Numbered from the stretch's first letter, positions 40,750-53,546 are shown. The stretch is 64,000 nt of DNA from Acholoe squamosa (GCA_949317995.1 OX439045.1:2513174-2577173), one strand, 5' to 3'. Notes: generated by a model not told the origin, from the letters alone. A program made the numbers and translations.

Positions 40750-41745
40750 GTGAATGCAGTTTGATTCCCAGGGCTGCATTAATGCATCATGGCAGCCATA
40801 GGGCATGATGCATGAATGCAGTTTGATCCCCAGTGCTGCATTAATGCATCATGGCAGCCATAGGGCATGATGCATGAATGCAGTTTGATCCCCAGTGCTG
40901 CATTAATGCATCATGGCAGCCATAGGGCATGATGCATGAATGCAGTTTGATCCCCAGTGCTGCATTAATGCATCATGGCAGCCATAGGGCATGATGCATG
41001 AATGCAGTTTGATCCCCAGGGCTGCATTAATGCATCATGGCAGCCATAGGGCATGATGCATGAATGCAGTCTGATCCCCAGGGCTGCATTAATGCATCAT
41101 GGCAGCCATTGGACATGATGCATGAATGCAGTCTGATCCCCAGGGCTGCATTAATGCATCATGGCAGCCATTGGGCATGATGCATGAATGCAGTCTGATC
41201 CCCAGGGCTGCATTAATGCATCATGGCAGCCATTGGACATGATGCATGAATGCAGTCTGATCCCCAGTGCTTCATTAATGCATCATGGCAGCCATAGGGC
41301 ATGATGCATGAATGCAGTGTTTGATCCCCAGGGCTGCATTCCGGGGCTAAATTAATGCATCATGGCAGCCATTGGGCATGATGCATGAATGCAGTTTGAT
41401 CCCCAGTGCTGCATTAATGCATCATGGCAGCCATAGGGCATGATGCATGAATGCAGTTTGATCCCCAGTGCTGCATTAATGCATCATGGCAGCCATAGGG
41501 CATGATGCATGAATGCAGTGTTTGATCCCCAGTGCTGCATTAATGCATCATGGCAGCCATAGGGCATGATGCATGAATGCAGTGTTTGATCCCCAGGGCT
41601 GCATTCCGGGGCTGCATTAATGCATCATGGCAGCCATTGGGCATGATGCATGAATGCAGTTTGATCCCCAGTGCTGCATTAATGCATCATGGCAGCCATA
41701 GGGCATGATGCATGAATGCAGTTTGATCCCAAGGGCTTAATGCAT
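40750..41745. repeat. 62-bp satellite derived from the GCATCATG motif, about 16 copies
   Basis: Unit contains CATGATGCATGAATGCAG, TTTGATCCCCAGTGCTGC and ATTAATGCATCATGGCAG plus CCATAGGG; it is itself close to a palindrome. Two units (near 41320 and 41585) carry the same extra GGGCTGCATTCCGGGGCT insertion, evidence of a higher-order repeat. Confidence 0.95.
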
Positions 41746-41764
41746 GCATCCCAGCAAATTGTCG

Positions 41765-42255
41765 TTATCTGTCGCCATGATTGGTCATCAATGGTGACTC
41801 CTTTCTGAGTGATAACTCACTGCGTCATCTTTCGCCACTGTGTGTCAGTCTCACATGGCATGGCGATTTATCACAACAGTTGCCAACATGATCTCACTCA
41901 CTGCGTGAGTATGTGCCACCCCTTGTCATCCCTCACAAAGCATGGTAACTTATCACCACCATCGCCAAAATGGATCTAACTCACTGCGTGAGTATGTGCC
42001 ACTGCCTGTCAACTCTCAGTCAGAATGGCAACTTTTCACCTGCATTGCCACATGGCTCTCACTCACTGCGTGAGTGTGTATCACTCTTTGTTAATCTTCT
42101 CTCAAAATGGCGACTTATCACCACCATTGCCAACATTGGTCTCACTCAATACGTGAATTTGTGTCACTCCAAGTCAATGCTCTCTGAGGATTGCATCATC
42201 TGTCACTCACTCTCACTCACAGTGGCAACTTATCACCACCATTGCCAAAGTTGTT
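41765..42255. repeat. Degenerate tandem repeat, about 80-bp unit
   Basis: Units share TCTCACTCACTGCGTGAGT, GTGTCA and CTTATCACCACCATTGCCAA. About six diverged copies. Confidence 0.75.
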
Positions 42256-42624
42256 GAGACAGCACCACTGTTCAACATGTAGCCTATCTAGGAAGTGTGG
42301 GCATGAAGTATAAGTCCCATACGTATCAAATGTTCTTTGTTTCACGCTGATTTCCATGTAATACTTCAGAGTTGAATCAAACAAGATTATATAGAGAGAA
42401 TATCAATTGAATTTAGATAGAGTTATCTCTAAAATGAAAGCAACTATCCATAAACACCTTTTCTCTGGTTACAGGAAAAATACATAGGGGAATATCAACA
42501 TGAACACCTTGTCTGTGGTAAGAGGGAAGATACATATGGCAATACCTTCTCTGGCAAAACATACTTTGATCTGGCAGATGTGAGGCTGCATGATTACCAA
42601 TGTCGATGATCATGAGCTTTTCAT

Positions 42625-43205
42625 CTAACAAGGTGAGTGATCACCAGCGTCGCCATCCCTGGTGAGTCTGAGTGATCACCACTCTCGCCATCCATGGTGA
42701 ACCTGCACTATGACGTGGTGCGCGTTTCATCTAGTGAGGTGAGTGATCACTCGTGTCGCCATCCCTGGTGAGTGTGGGTGATCAAGATCCTCACCCTCTG
42801 TGGTGAACCTGTGCTATCACGAGGTACGCGTTTTATCTAGCGAAGTGACTGGTCACAATCCTTGCTATCCGTGGTGAATGTGTATTATGACGTGGTGTGC
42901 ATCTCATCTAGCGAAGTGAGTGATCACTCATGTCGCCATCCCTGGTGAGGATGAGTGATCACTCATGTCGCCATCCCTGGTGAGGATGAGTGATCACGAT
43001 CCTCGCCATCCCTGGTGAACCTGCGCTATGACGAGGTGCGTGTTTCATCTAGCGAGGTGAGTGATCACCCGCGTCGCCATCCCTGGTGAGTCTGAGTGAT
43101 CACCATCTTCGTCATCTGAGGTGAGGCCATGTGATCACCACCATTGCTATTCCTGGTGATCTTGTGCTATAGCGACGTCGTGTTCCATCTAGCGACATGT
43201 GTAAG
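42625..43205. repeat. Degenerate tandem repeat rich in GTGATCAC and CGCCATCCCTGGTGA
   Basis: About 108-bp units with GAGGTGAGTGATCAC, GTCGCCATCCCTGGTGAG, GCGCTATGACG and TTTCATCTAGCG, plus local expansions. About five units. No reading frame runs through. Confidence 0.8.
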
Positions 43206-43225
43206 CCACTTCACACAGGTTGACG

Positions 43226-43312
43226 AGGAGTCACGACAATTTGCTGGGATTCATCAAACCAGTGCCAATGGGCATGATGCAGTAACGCACCACGTGGTCC
43301 TGAAAGGGTTAA
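43226..43312. mobile_element. TTAA-type GCATCATG MITE, right-end fragment
   Basis: CCAATGGGCATGATGCAG followed by GTCCTGAAAGGGTTAA. Confidence 0.7.
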
Positions 43313-43481
43313 TGGTGCCTGAGTGTGCCTGTTACTGCCACCTGGTGGGTGAAGAAGACACTAACCATCTGGTCACAAGGAAGTCACCATTGTAAAATTG
43401 TACCCAAAACTCCTGAGAGGCATGCCGTCATATTTACATAGAAACACAAAATGGGGAGTTGTTTTGGGAAAAAAGGAAAAC

Positions 43482-43718
43482 TACCGTAATCTCTCGCGTA
43501 TAAGACGCGTCCTCTACGCCAAACAAATCCCTACTGGGTCTTATAGGATTTCCTCAAGTTTGGGGTGCGTCTTATACGAGAGGTAATTTTACTATAGAAA
43601 TGTACTTATCTTACAGATTTCAGCCTTAAAATGTGCGTCTTATACGCGAAAATGCATGTGCTGAGTTTGGGGTGCGTCTTATACGTGCAGCGCGCCTTCT
43701 ACGCGGGAGATTACGGTA
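43482..43718. mobile_element. GCGTATAAGACGC-terminal MITE
   Basis: Inverted ends TACCGTAATCTCTCGCGTAT and TACGCGGGAGATTACGGTA, with several GCGTCTTATACG words inside. Confidence 0.85.
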
Positions 43719-43904
43719 TTAGCAATTGTGGGGTCAAAATAGAAAATTCAAAAAAGGTAGAAAAGAACCAAAAAAGAAGACTTTCCTTAAGCAGCCACTA
43801 TGAATAACATGAAGAATACCTATGACACCTGACTTTATGTCACCTGTAGCCCCATTTCTGTCTTTGTACATGCTTAGTCCCATTATAATTATGTTGACAC
43901 CTTG

Positions 43905-44253
43905 CAGGGTTCTCCCCACACTGCAATGACACCGGCGGGCCGCCGGCATTATTTTTACCACTGCTGGTGTCAAATAACCCCAGAATCGCCGCCGGTGTCA
44001 TTTTAGCTCTCTGTAGATGTTTAAATTTTGAAAATCCATCAATTAGAACCAAAGTTATGCCCCTTTTAACACTTTTCCTGGGTCAAAACATGTAATTTCT
44101 TGTGAAAAAGATGGAAAAATCTCCTAATATGAATATCTTAACCACCATATATCACTATAATGGGCATCAAACCCATTATTTTTTTTATCGAAAGTTTGCA
44201 CATCGTGTCGCTCGGTGTTTACGGTGTGATTTTTGAATCTGCGGAGAACCCTG
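43905..44253. mobile_element. CAGGGTTCTCC-terminal element, copy 1
   Basis: Ends CAGGGTTCTCC and GGAGAACCCTG, flanked by CCTTG on both sides (43900-43904, 44254-44258), a 5-bp duplication. Collinear with 60827-61139 but with an extra segment near 43940-43990. No transposase. Confidence 0.85.
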
Positions 44254-44259
44254 CCTTGA

Positions 44260-45195
44260 GGTTTTGTTGTTAAGCCTTAATTAACACCATTCAGGTGTCA
44301 GAGTCAAGAGCTGTCAGTTGTAGACCTATACAGTTAAATATGCTTAATGCAGCTTTAGCCAGTTGTAGAGTTTAATGCAGGACTCATGTGGATTGTGTAT
44401 GTTTGTGGGGGGAGGCGGCTTATGCTAGGAGGAAAGTTAAGTAGAGCCATGGAGTGTGGGCGAAGGTGGATATCCATGGAGGCCATTGGCCTTATGCATT
44501 TGAAATGTTGTCCTTTTTTTTCTTGGCCCTTCTGGACCACCGTAGCTATGTGAGAATAGGTATGTAGCACTGCTGTCAGTAGTATGTCAGTCTGTCACAA
44601 CTGATATCTCCCTGACACCTTCCACAGACGGTGGTCATATTGGACACACGTGCATACTTACAAACTCATTACTCTTATACCCTACACGTCCCACCCTACA
44701 CGGGGCAGGAAGTGGATCTTTGATAGTGCGTACCAACTGCGAAACTACACCCCCTTATTGCGATTTTACAGCCCCTTAAACAGAAGCTCCCTTTTTCATG
44801 TAACCTATGGTTCTTTGACATTAACATTCCAGAATTTCACAGTCCTAGAGTGATTACATGAAATCTTAAAGTTACTTCCTTTCCATGCAAGTTATAACAG
44901 GTGTCAACAGTTAAAATGCCATTGACAGCCACCACTCCCCGGGTCGATATCACAGTTGGTACTCAAAACAAGGCCAAGTAGGTGTAAAGTGCCCCCCCCC
45001 CAGCCCCCTCCTGACATCAGCCAAACCCTCATTCCCTGCATATTACCCCCTTCCCCTAGCCACATTTCACACATACATGTACAGAGGATCATCTTGCCCC
45101 AACCCTTCTCCCTATACATACTGCACTCCCATGTCTCTCTGACAAGCCCAAGGCCTACCTACATTCTGTTTCCCATTTTCACATTAGGCCTAAAA
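44260..45195. other. Non-coding spacer
   Basis: No gene seen. C-run at about 44992-45001. Confidence 0.4.
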
Positions 45196-45200
45196 AAAGG

Positions 45201-45479
45201 TTTGTTTCCAGTTACCCAACCGACCCTCATGCAATTTTCATATCTTTTCATCAATTTTTCATGGGGCTTATCTAGGTCGTCATTTATTGGTATACAGTTC
45301 ATAACAGTCACTCATATCTTTTACATGTGCTTCACATTTCTTGTGTTTTTCATAATTCTACTGTAAAATCATATAATCCAACATGTCTGCCTATACATTT
45401 CTATGCAAAATCAAAAAAAAAAGAAGAAAATCCCACCTACCGACCCTATATATTTGAGGTATGTAACTGGAAACACAAC
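45201..45479. mobile_element. TTTCCAGTTACCCAACCGACCC-type TIR element
   Basis: Left end TTTGTTTCCAGTTACCCAAC, right end GTAACTGGAAACACAAC, with CCGACCCT near both ends. A related end lies near 20030. Confidence 0.6.
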
Positions 45480-45664
45480 TTCATCTTTTTTTTTGCCTTA
45501 CACATATGATTGGATAATTACATAGTGACTCTGAACAGAGAGGAAGGACCACGCAGAGTGTAGCCTCTTTGCACTGAACTATGACTAAAGCTGTTTACAC
45601 CCCTCTTTGGCCATATGTCATATGTTATTAAGATGGTCCACTAGGGATTTGACCAGAATTCAGC

Positions 45665-45775
45665 AAACTAAATACCCCCACCCCACCCCCTTAGCTCAAA
45701 AACTTTGCCCCCACCCCACCCCCTTGGGTCAAAAACTTTGCCCCCACCCAACCCCCTTAGGTCAAAAACTTTGCC
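45665..45775. repeat. 33-bp tandem repeat
   Basis: Three to four units of AAAAACTTTGCCCCCACCC followed by CACCCCCTTAGGTC. The multiple-of-three unit produces ORFs on both strands. Confidence 0.9.
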
Positions 45776-45779
45776 CCAC

Positions 45780-47075
45780 ACTACTCCAGGTTGAGAAGAA
45801 TACAGCACCACACTGGCCATTACTATAAAGACAGCGAAAGCTGCTGCCTCCAAATGCCTCCTTGTGAAGCAACGTCCATACTTTCAGTACCTAGGCTAAG
45901 GCCCACATGTCTCTAGTCTTAACTCAGACTTTATTTGCCCCCCCCCCCCCACACACACACACACACGCCGTGTATATAACATACACGTGTCAGTCCAAAT
46001 CCTGTATTAAATCTGTATCAATACACCGATTATACGCCACCTGCAGTGCTGCCCCTACCGGCAGTTAGCGGTACTTAGCCGTGTTTGTTACTACTCCTGG
46101 CAGGGGGCGGTCTGAGCGTGCGCCGCGCATGCGTCAGGATCAGAGGACTTCCTGGAGATCTTGTAGGGATCCAGGAGAGAGTTTATTTTGTGAGGGTAGG
46201 GGCTCAGGGGATTTTTTTCCCATCATTTTCTTTGGGTTGGGGACTTCCTGCATTAGGATCAGGAGACTTCCTGTAGATCCAACAGTGTTTTCTTGATACA
46301 GACATATTTACCGATAGGCCCTATAGGGCATGGAAAAGTCCCTTCTTTGGCTGATATATAGAAATAAAATTTAGTTTTAAACAATATTGATAATCTTTGG
46401 CTAGAACTTATGTAAATCCTGGTAAAAACACCCCCCCCCCCTCCAGTAGCAGCCTACATTGTATTGAAATGTCCAAAGACTAAAAGGTGTCCTCCTGGTT
46501 CACAACAGCTATCGAGTCTGACAATTGCCATCAATATAACAATGGTGTGGCTTAAAACAAAGAGGCCAACTCAGGGTGCGCCTTATATTTGAGATGTTAC
46601 TAAAGTACAGTATAGATGGGAACCCGAACCCTGTACACGAGCCTCACTCCTTCCCCATCAGGTTCTCACCTCACCTTGACAACCTCTCACCTCCCCTCCA
46701 TCCTCCCCCCCCCCACGTCTCATGAAGCCTCACAGGTAATTCTCTACACGTGTCCACAGGAAGTAGAGGTTTAGAGTGTAGCCCTCCAGGGGTCGCTGTT
46801 GCATCCCGTCCACGGTCCAGTGGTCAACATGATGCTCCAATGGTTAAGTCATTGAACTCCCTCTTACAGAGCCTCCACTCCTTTTCTAAAACTGAGTCAC
46901 TCTGTCCAGTATGACGAGACCAGCACGTCATTGGTGCATCATGCCGACTCTGCAGGAGTGTATTAGTCCAAGAGGGTCATAATAATGTATAAACATAGTC
47001 CTGAGGACTTATTGACTATTGCAGCATTCATGCATCGTGACACCAAAAAGTCATGTTGCATGAATACCAGGGGCC
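45780..47075. other. Non-coding spacer
   Basis: No gene seen. C-runs with CA repeat at 45938-45966 and 46431-46442, and a decayed GCATCATG-MITE scrap at about 46830-46975. Confidence 0.4.
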
Positions 47076-47080
47076 GGGAT

Positions 47081-47264
47081 CAGGAGCGGATCCAGAAGGG
47101 GTGGTCGGCAGGGGGGGGGGCACACTTAAGGAATCTTGGTTGGGGGGCACAAGCAGGTTTTCGGGCCACGTTTCCTATAGTTAAGAGTCATAGCCTGGTC
47201 CAATTTCAGGGGTCTAGGGGGGGGGGGCACGTGCCCCCTAGCCCCCCCCCTGGATTCGCCCCTG
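47081..47264. mobile_element. CAGGGGCGGATCC-family element, diverged
   Basis: Ends CAGGAGCGGATCCAGAAGGG and GGATTCGCCCCTG. No duplication remains visible. Confidence 0.7.
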
Positions 47265-47269
47265 AATAC

Positions 47270-48030
47270 AGTATCCAGCCCTATCCACCCCCGTAAGGGT
47301 AACTGGCGGTCAGCACTAGGGGTAGTTAGGCAGGAATTAGGGTTTGGGTACCAGGTTATGTCAGGCATGGAGTGCGCATGCCTAGAACCATATGGAGGCT
47401 GTAGACAGGAAGTGTGGTTATTGACCCGGAAGTAGTTATAATATGCTGTATCCAATATGGCTGCCAGAGGGAAACACGTGTAAGTAGGCTATAATGTATA
47501 ACTAAACTCATTAAAAAATGAGTCTGTTGATTTTGGATTCTGGGGCGGGGTACCATCTTCTAGGCCTGGTGAAATTCATATAGGTAACTTAAAATAACCA
47601 CAATTTTTGATGGAACGATATCTTTAAGTGGAGTGATCAGATTGTGAAAATATATGCACATCTTCCCCAATTTTCATGATACATGCCGCTCGCTAAGCGT
47701 TAATCCCTTGACCTTCATGTGACCTTTATATGACCTTGGCCCTTTGATGTTTGGGTGAGATCAAGACCCTGACCCTAATGTTCCAATGGGTGCTCATCCA
47801 CAGATGCCAAGGTCTCACCAGCAAAGAACACCGAAATAGACACTTCCCTGGGGGTAAATATTTTTCTCTTAGAAATGTTTAAAGGAAAATGGAATTCCAT
47901 CATTTTTGGGTGTCCTGGTTGGTGTCTTAGCAAAGTGATAGATATGGCTTTGGGCGAAATAATTACCATGAAAAGGTTAGAACAGCGATTCAGAATTAGG
48001 AGCATGGGGGTCATGTGTTTGTAATAACTG
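47270..48030. other. Non-coding spacer
   Basis: No gene seen. Confidence 0.4.
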
Positions 48031-48032
48031 AC

Positions 48033-48529
48033 CTTAACGCTTTGAGGGCCGCTGATGCATTAATGCATCATGCCTATTGGTTGTCATGATGCAAAAAGGA
48101 ACTGCTGGCAAGACTACACACTGTGGTATAAATGTACAATATGAGGAATCTCTGTGAAAAGAGCAATGGGTCTCTGACAACTTCGAGGCAAGGATTTTGT
48201 GTTATTTCAGCGACATGTTTTTCTGACAGTCTACAAGGCCCTACATGGTGCTGTGCACGTCGTCCACCTTCTGTATATGAGATTAATGTGGTATTAACAA
48301 CAAAAACACGGCTAATATTACAGACGCTGAAGTCTATCGTGTTTATTTCATTACGACACTTTGAACATTGGAGCATCATGCCAACACTCGGGGGATTTGT
48401 GTATCAACCCCGAAGGGTAGTCATGATGCATGAATGCAGCCCTGACGAGTTACTCACCAGGGCTGCATTCATGCATCATGCCAATCAATGGGCATGATGC
48501 ATTAATGCATCAGCGGTCCTTAAAGGGTT
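48033..48529. mobile_element. TTAA-type GCATCATG MITE interrupted by dispersed repeat C
   Basis: Left part TTTGAGGGCCGCTGATGCAT, right part with the hairpin GCAGCCCTGACGAGTTA.. and end AGCGGTCCTTAAAGGGTTAA. The centre (about 48110-48357) is replaced by dispersed repeat C. Confidence 0.85.
48110..48357. repeat. Dispersed repeat C, copy inside a MITE
   Basis: Reverse-complement relatives lie at 51245-51395 and 51775-51860. Shared words include GAGATTAATGTGGTATTAAC, ACAAAAACACGGCTAATATT and GTGCTGTGCACGTCGTCCAC. In one frame both copies encode GPTWCCARRPPSV..INVV. Confidence 0.8.
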
Positions 48530-49435
48530 AATATCTGCTTGTGTCCATCCCCGCCTGCCCCTACCACCCAGTCCACACGTGTGATGTCTGGTAAGGTTAT
48601 TACTTAGCTGACAGAACATAAGGACCAATGGTAAACCAATTTGGGAAATGTTCATTTGCCACCAAAAAAAGAAGATTAATGGGGGAAGGAACATGGAAAG
48701 AGAATATGGTATAAGAAATGTGGTTGAGAAAAATGTGTAAGATAAGGGTAATGAATGCTAGGAGGGACTGTCGTCGTGGGAGAGGCCAGGGAGCTACATA
48801 TGTAACAGTTGACTGTGGAAAGACAAGTGGCAACAGAAACAGAAATCAACTGTCAAGGAGGGGGTGATGTCAAGGATACTAGAGCTTGTTGGTAATGATG
48901 AAAGCTAAAGACATGTACAACATAGTCATCAATCCCCATGATGCATTACACACACACAGAAAGATCTGATTGCAAATATTTCATTGGACACCCCAACCAA
49001 CCCCAAATAATAGGACCTGTCCAACTTTTCTTTTTCATCATATATGTACACAATTCAAGTTGATCTTTAATATCTGTTGCTAAAACCAATCAAGTTCAAC
49101 AGATGTGATATCCAATAGCCATTGGCCTGTGGCAGCAAGGTCTAGGTCGTCATGTTTGAGTGACCAAGGTCATTCAGGGTCAAATGAAGGTCAGACGACT
49201 GTCCACAGCAAGTATATTTTTACATGTGTATCAAGATGACTGGATGACATTGACATGACATTGAAATGACCTTGAGATGACCTTGAGAGGTCATGGAACA
49301 CTTAAGGGTGAGAAGTAATCAGACAACATTCACCTATCACCACATACTTTTAATGTGAACTGTCAGATTTTGGTATGGTAGGAGAGGGTAGGTATATTAC
49401 CATAAAACTATTCCAGAGGTATTCCAAGTTAGCCG
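48530..49435. other. Non-coding spacer
   Basis: No gene seen. A cluster of TGACATTGACATGACATTG / TGACCTTGAGATGACC words at 49240-49290. Confidence 0.4.
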
Positions 49436-49439
49436 GTTG

Positions 49440-49560
49440 TCCCATGGGCGCCGCCTTTGCTGGGGCTTGTTACCAGCGAGTTCTACTGATAACACCTATC
49501 AGATGGGTACCAGTTGGCCCCCGAGAGGACCACAGTGAATAGCTGGTGTAATTTCATTGG
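49440..49560. repeat. Dispersed repeat B, copy 2 (inverted)
   Basis: Contains CTATCAGATGGGTACCA and GCCCCCGAGAGGACC, the complement of 29940-30045. Confidence 0.7.
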
Positions 49561-49922
49561 CTGATAATCTAACCAGCTAAGTCCGTATACTGTAGCCATA
49601 GAATCTTCGTGAAGTCTAGGTGTTGCTTATATGTCGGTTTGTATGGTAGCAACTGATTCTAGATGTTTTAGTATGTAAGGATAGACGCGACTTTAGTTTG
49701 GGGATTGGTGAAGGTGAGTGTTTCTCCTGTGGATAGAATTAATATCACATTTACAGACCTCTGTTTGAATACAAATCAACTATAGTCGTGTGAGCATGTG
49801 CGACACAGCCCTACATATGGATATGTAGACATCACATTGGCATTTCCACCCAAAATTATCTTATATAGACCCTGACCACTCGACACTACACTATATGAGA
49901 TCATTGGGACATGGGACATAGC

Positions 49923-50107
49923 GGGCTTCCCTAGCCCACTTAAAAGGGTCTATATCTTCTCTTTGCTATCCTCTCAGGATGTGTGTGGAGCACATATGCG
50001 CAGGCACTGACACATTCCTCTGTGAAATTGTGTAATGTCGTTCTCGCCATGAATATGACCTTAGCTGTCGAAATGGCGTTAAACATCTATTACTCACTCA
50101 CTCACTC
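49923..50107 (+). mobile_element. SINE with 12-bp target duplication
   Basis: 185 bp flanked by ATGGGACATAGC at 49911-49922 and 50108-50119. The 3' part carries AATGGCGTTAAACATC and ends in ACTCACTCACTC, the tail style common in molluscan SINEs. The 5' end is short and no clear tRNA A/B boxes were seen, so it may be 5'-truncated. Confidence 0.8.
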
Positions 50108-50786
50108 ATGGGACATAGCCTCTAGAGTAGACTTGCTCAAGTCTCTCAATTTTAATGCCAGAGAATTGAAATAAAAATTGAAATGATTTCAAGTTTTAAA
50201 CAGAAAAATTAAGACGACCTCTAGTGAATTCTACCACCAGAGTGACATGGACATTTTCTAGATCTGTGTGTGACATAGAAACTAGGGACATGGGACATTC
50301 ATGAATATTTCCTGAGGCCCACATGGGACATTTTGTACCTTAAAATGTCAAGGAGATCATTAAATTAGACCGGGGGCAATGCCCCCCTCCCCCCCAGAGC
50401 TCATTCTAACAGCAGGACTTTATAAGCACAGTTGTCGACAAAAACTAGCACACAGACTATAAGTGACCCTGTCAGTTGTTGAGTAGTTTCTCATATATAA
50501 ACCTGTCCTGTGTGTAGAGCAGAAGATGATAAGAGACAAGTTTCTGTCTCCCTAAAAGAGTCATTATTGTCCAGCTGTTTGTAATAAAACATGACAATTG
50601 TACACAAAACATGCCTCATTATGAGGCGTCTGACAAGGTTAGGGTCACCACCCCCGTCAATTTTTAAAACTCTCTATTTCCTGACTACCCATAGTGCATT
50701 TGTATATCCTGTTCTGCTCATGGGTATGCCCCTCCGTCGTTTTACTACGCCCGTGTCAGGGGCCTCTCAAGGGGTAATACATAAGC

Positions 50787-50935
50787 AAAGGTTCACGAGT
50801 TGGAGGAATGTCGGGGGGTTATCGCACGCGCCGATCAGGTGCTGTATCGCACGACGCCCGCAGGGCGGAGTGCGATGCGGCACCTGATCGGCAAGTGCGA
50901 TAACCCCCCGACATTCCTCCAACGAGTGTGCCTTT
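50787..50935. repeat. CpG-rich long hairpin
   Basis: GAGTTGGAGGAATGTCGGGG pairs with CCCCGACATTCCTCCAAC; inside, GGTTATCGCAC pairs with GTGCGATAACC, and GCCGATCAGGTGC with GCACCTGATCGGC. Another GGTTATCGCAC..GTGCGATA scrap occurs at 51083-51109. Confidence 0.85.
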
Positions 50936-51239
50936 GCATTTATTTCATGTTATTTTCATCTAAATCAGATAAATAGAATCAAATTTACCAGAATGACTCC
51001 CCGTGCGCACTGTTTACATCGCCATATTGGACCTATGACGTCATCAAATGGTCACGTGACCTTGGCGTGTGATATTTTCGCGGGTTATCGCACGGGAGGT
51101 GTGCGATACGGCCCTCGAGTGCTAGAGCTATGGGCTGTCAGTATCTCGGGCATATCAACATGAAATAAAGAGGTATTGCTTGCCTTGTGATTATTTTACA
51201 GTAGTCCTTGTTCTCAGTTACATTGCTCATGGACTGTGG

Positions 51240-51860
51240 AGGTACTCATCTTGGCTGAATGATGATGTTGTAATGGAATGAACACGATGTATACTTCAGC
51301 GCCTGTAATATTAGCCGTGTTTTTGTTGTTAATACCACATTAATCTCCTGTACAGAAGGTGGACGACGTGCACAGCACCATGTAGGGCCTTGTCCCAGCC
51401 CCTGCACTGAGTGACTGTAGGGTACGTCACCTGCGTTACCAAAAAGGTGGAATGAGGGTTCTATTTCAGTCATTTCCAATGTCCTTGAAATCCAAAATAA
51501 GGGGTGTTTTTGGTTTTGGTGGGAAGGACTCCCCTATCAGTATTGTGAAATCACTAATGATGGGAAAGAGTCGTTCTTGTAATCTTACATTAGTGTTAAA
51601 GCATGTCAGCGTTTTCAAAAATAAGGGGTGTTTTTAAGGCCCCAAAAATAAGTGTTTACCTAAAATAAGGGGTGTAATTTTGGCCCAAAATCAGTGGATA
51701 ATGGGGTACGTTTGAAAGCTGGTAACGCAGGTGATGTACCCTTTTATTAGAGAGTGTTCACTGTAAAAAGGAAAATGTCATTTAAATAACACAAACTCCT
51801 TGCCTCGAAGTTGCCAGAGACCCATTGCTCTTTTCACAGAGATTCCTTGTACATTTGTAC
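51240..51860. repeat. Dispersed repeat C, interrupted copy
   Basis: Homology to 48110-48357 (inverted) at 51245-51395 and again at 51775-51860. The middle is occupied by the TIR element 51420-51741 and unrelated sequence. Confidence 0.75.
51420..51741. mobile_element. GGGTACGTCACCTGCGTTACC-terminal element
   Basis: Ends GGGTACGTCACCTGCGTTAC and GGTAACGCAGGTGATGTACC. The interior repeats AAATAAGGGGTGTTTTT three times. Target duplication not evident. Confidence 0.85.
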
Positions 51861-53540
51861 CACTGATTCATTGTAGAAACTTCAATGTTTCACTACCAAT
51901 TTGTCCCGCGATGGATAGATATTAACACTTACATGGCCTCCCAGTTCATGTCCTTGCTTTAAGACAGCTGGTTTGTATTGCACGATTCACTGTTAAAAAA
52001 TTGTCATTGATTAACATTGAAATCCTTGTTCCAAAGTTCCCAGGGATCCATTGTGATTTTCATAGAGATTCCTTGTACCAGAGGGTGTGCTGTACTGCTT
52101 CATTGTGGAAACTACACTGGTTCACTATATGGTGGTTCATTGTTCAGTTTCACAAGGATCCCTGGTAGCTTCAACAGTTATTACTTAGAGTGTAGGGAAT
52201 TTAGGCCACATGTGAAACAAGGATTGGCTCTACTATGGATCGAAGCTCAAACTGGTTACATCCATGTAGTATTGCCAATCTTTGTTTCACATGGCAAGGG
52301 AAGGGAGGGGGGGGGAGAAAAGTTTACCTTGTAATTTTTAGAGGTTGTGTATTAAATCCATCAATATTATGCCCCAGACCAAACTGGAATGTAAAAATTG
52401 AGCCAAGCAAAGTAAAGAACCCCCTCATGAGAACCTTGGATCTGCTACTGCTGACAGTTCAAAGAGGCTAGCCTGTACTCGTCTGACATGGAGATACTCT
52501 AATGTTGCCAATCAAGTCTCAGGATGCTCACTGTAGTCATATCACATTTATATACAACTGCCAACCCCAACCCTGATACCCTGCCATCCCCTTCCCAATT
52601 CCATATAGTACGACTTCCCCAAGGGGTGTGGTAAGTGGATTCAAAGAACAGAGGATGCAAATGGGGTTGAGCCATTTCTTCCTATATGGCATTGGGGAAT
52701 GTTACTGTTTGGATATGATACGAAAAAAAATAGCTGAATAAGTGCAATGAGATACAAGGACGCAGCTGAGTAAATCTTGCGGACTCAGTCACCTTTTCTC
52801 TGCACCAACTAACCACCGTCTGAGAGACAAACTGACTGTCTCACCACTCGGCATTCTCCACATTAGGGCAAAGGATAATATTTAGATGACATGCACATGA
52901 TAAAAACTAGTGCACTTGTGATGGCGGAATGCTCTCTCAGGCCACTAGTAGACCAGAAGTAGAAGGCCACGCCCTTCTTCCATATAACGTCAATGAGTAA
53001 TGATTAATCGCTGTTTCTTTGGAAAATGCCTGGGGTACCCCCAACCCCGGGGGAAAACGCTGTTCCTAAAGAGGATTACAGTAAGTCGTATATAGGTTAC
53101 TACAGAGGAGGGAGAAGACTGAGGAATCGACCAAATTGTGAATCTTGAAATTGGCAGGGTCATTTTGCTTTGCGATAGGAAAATATGAAATTATAACAAC
53201 GAGAGAAATGTCATGGGGGGGGTAGTGGAAAAAATTACATGCATGAAATATTTAAGGGACAGGTTGCAGTCCCGGAAGCGGAAGAGCTGCATTCATTCCC
53301 ACAGCATAGGACTTCTAAAAGCAGACTTAAGTATTTTACCGCTCTGTTATTCCTTAGGTAATCACAGTATTTGTAGACCTCCAAATAATCAATTATACGG
53401 TCACAAATGCCATCCTTAAATCAAAACTTAACTTTACTTAACAATAAGTGTAGGTTTCAAAACCACAAGAGCTGTAATTTAACAGAGTGTTCTGCACAGG
53501 GGAGGTACCAAAAGGATCTCTCATTTCTACACTTTATTTA
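51861..53540. other. Spacer with dispersed repeat D
   Basis: No gene seen. 52015-52170 (ATTCCTTGTACCAGAGGG.., GAAACTACACTGGTTCACTA) matches 54310-54432 plus 55733-55800, and more weakly 51780-51900. Confidence 0.5.
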
Positions 53541-53546
53541 CGACTC

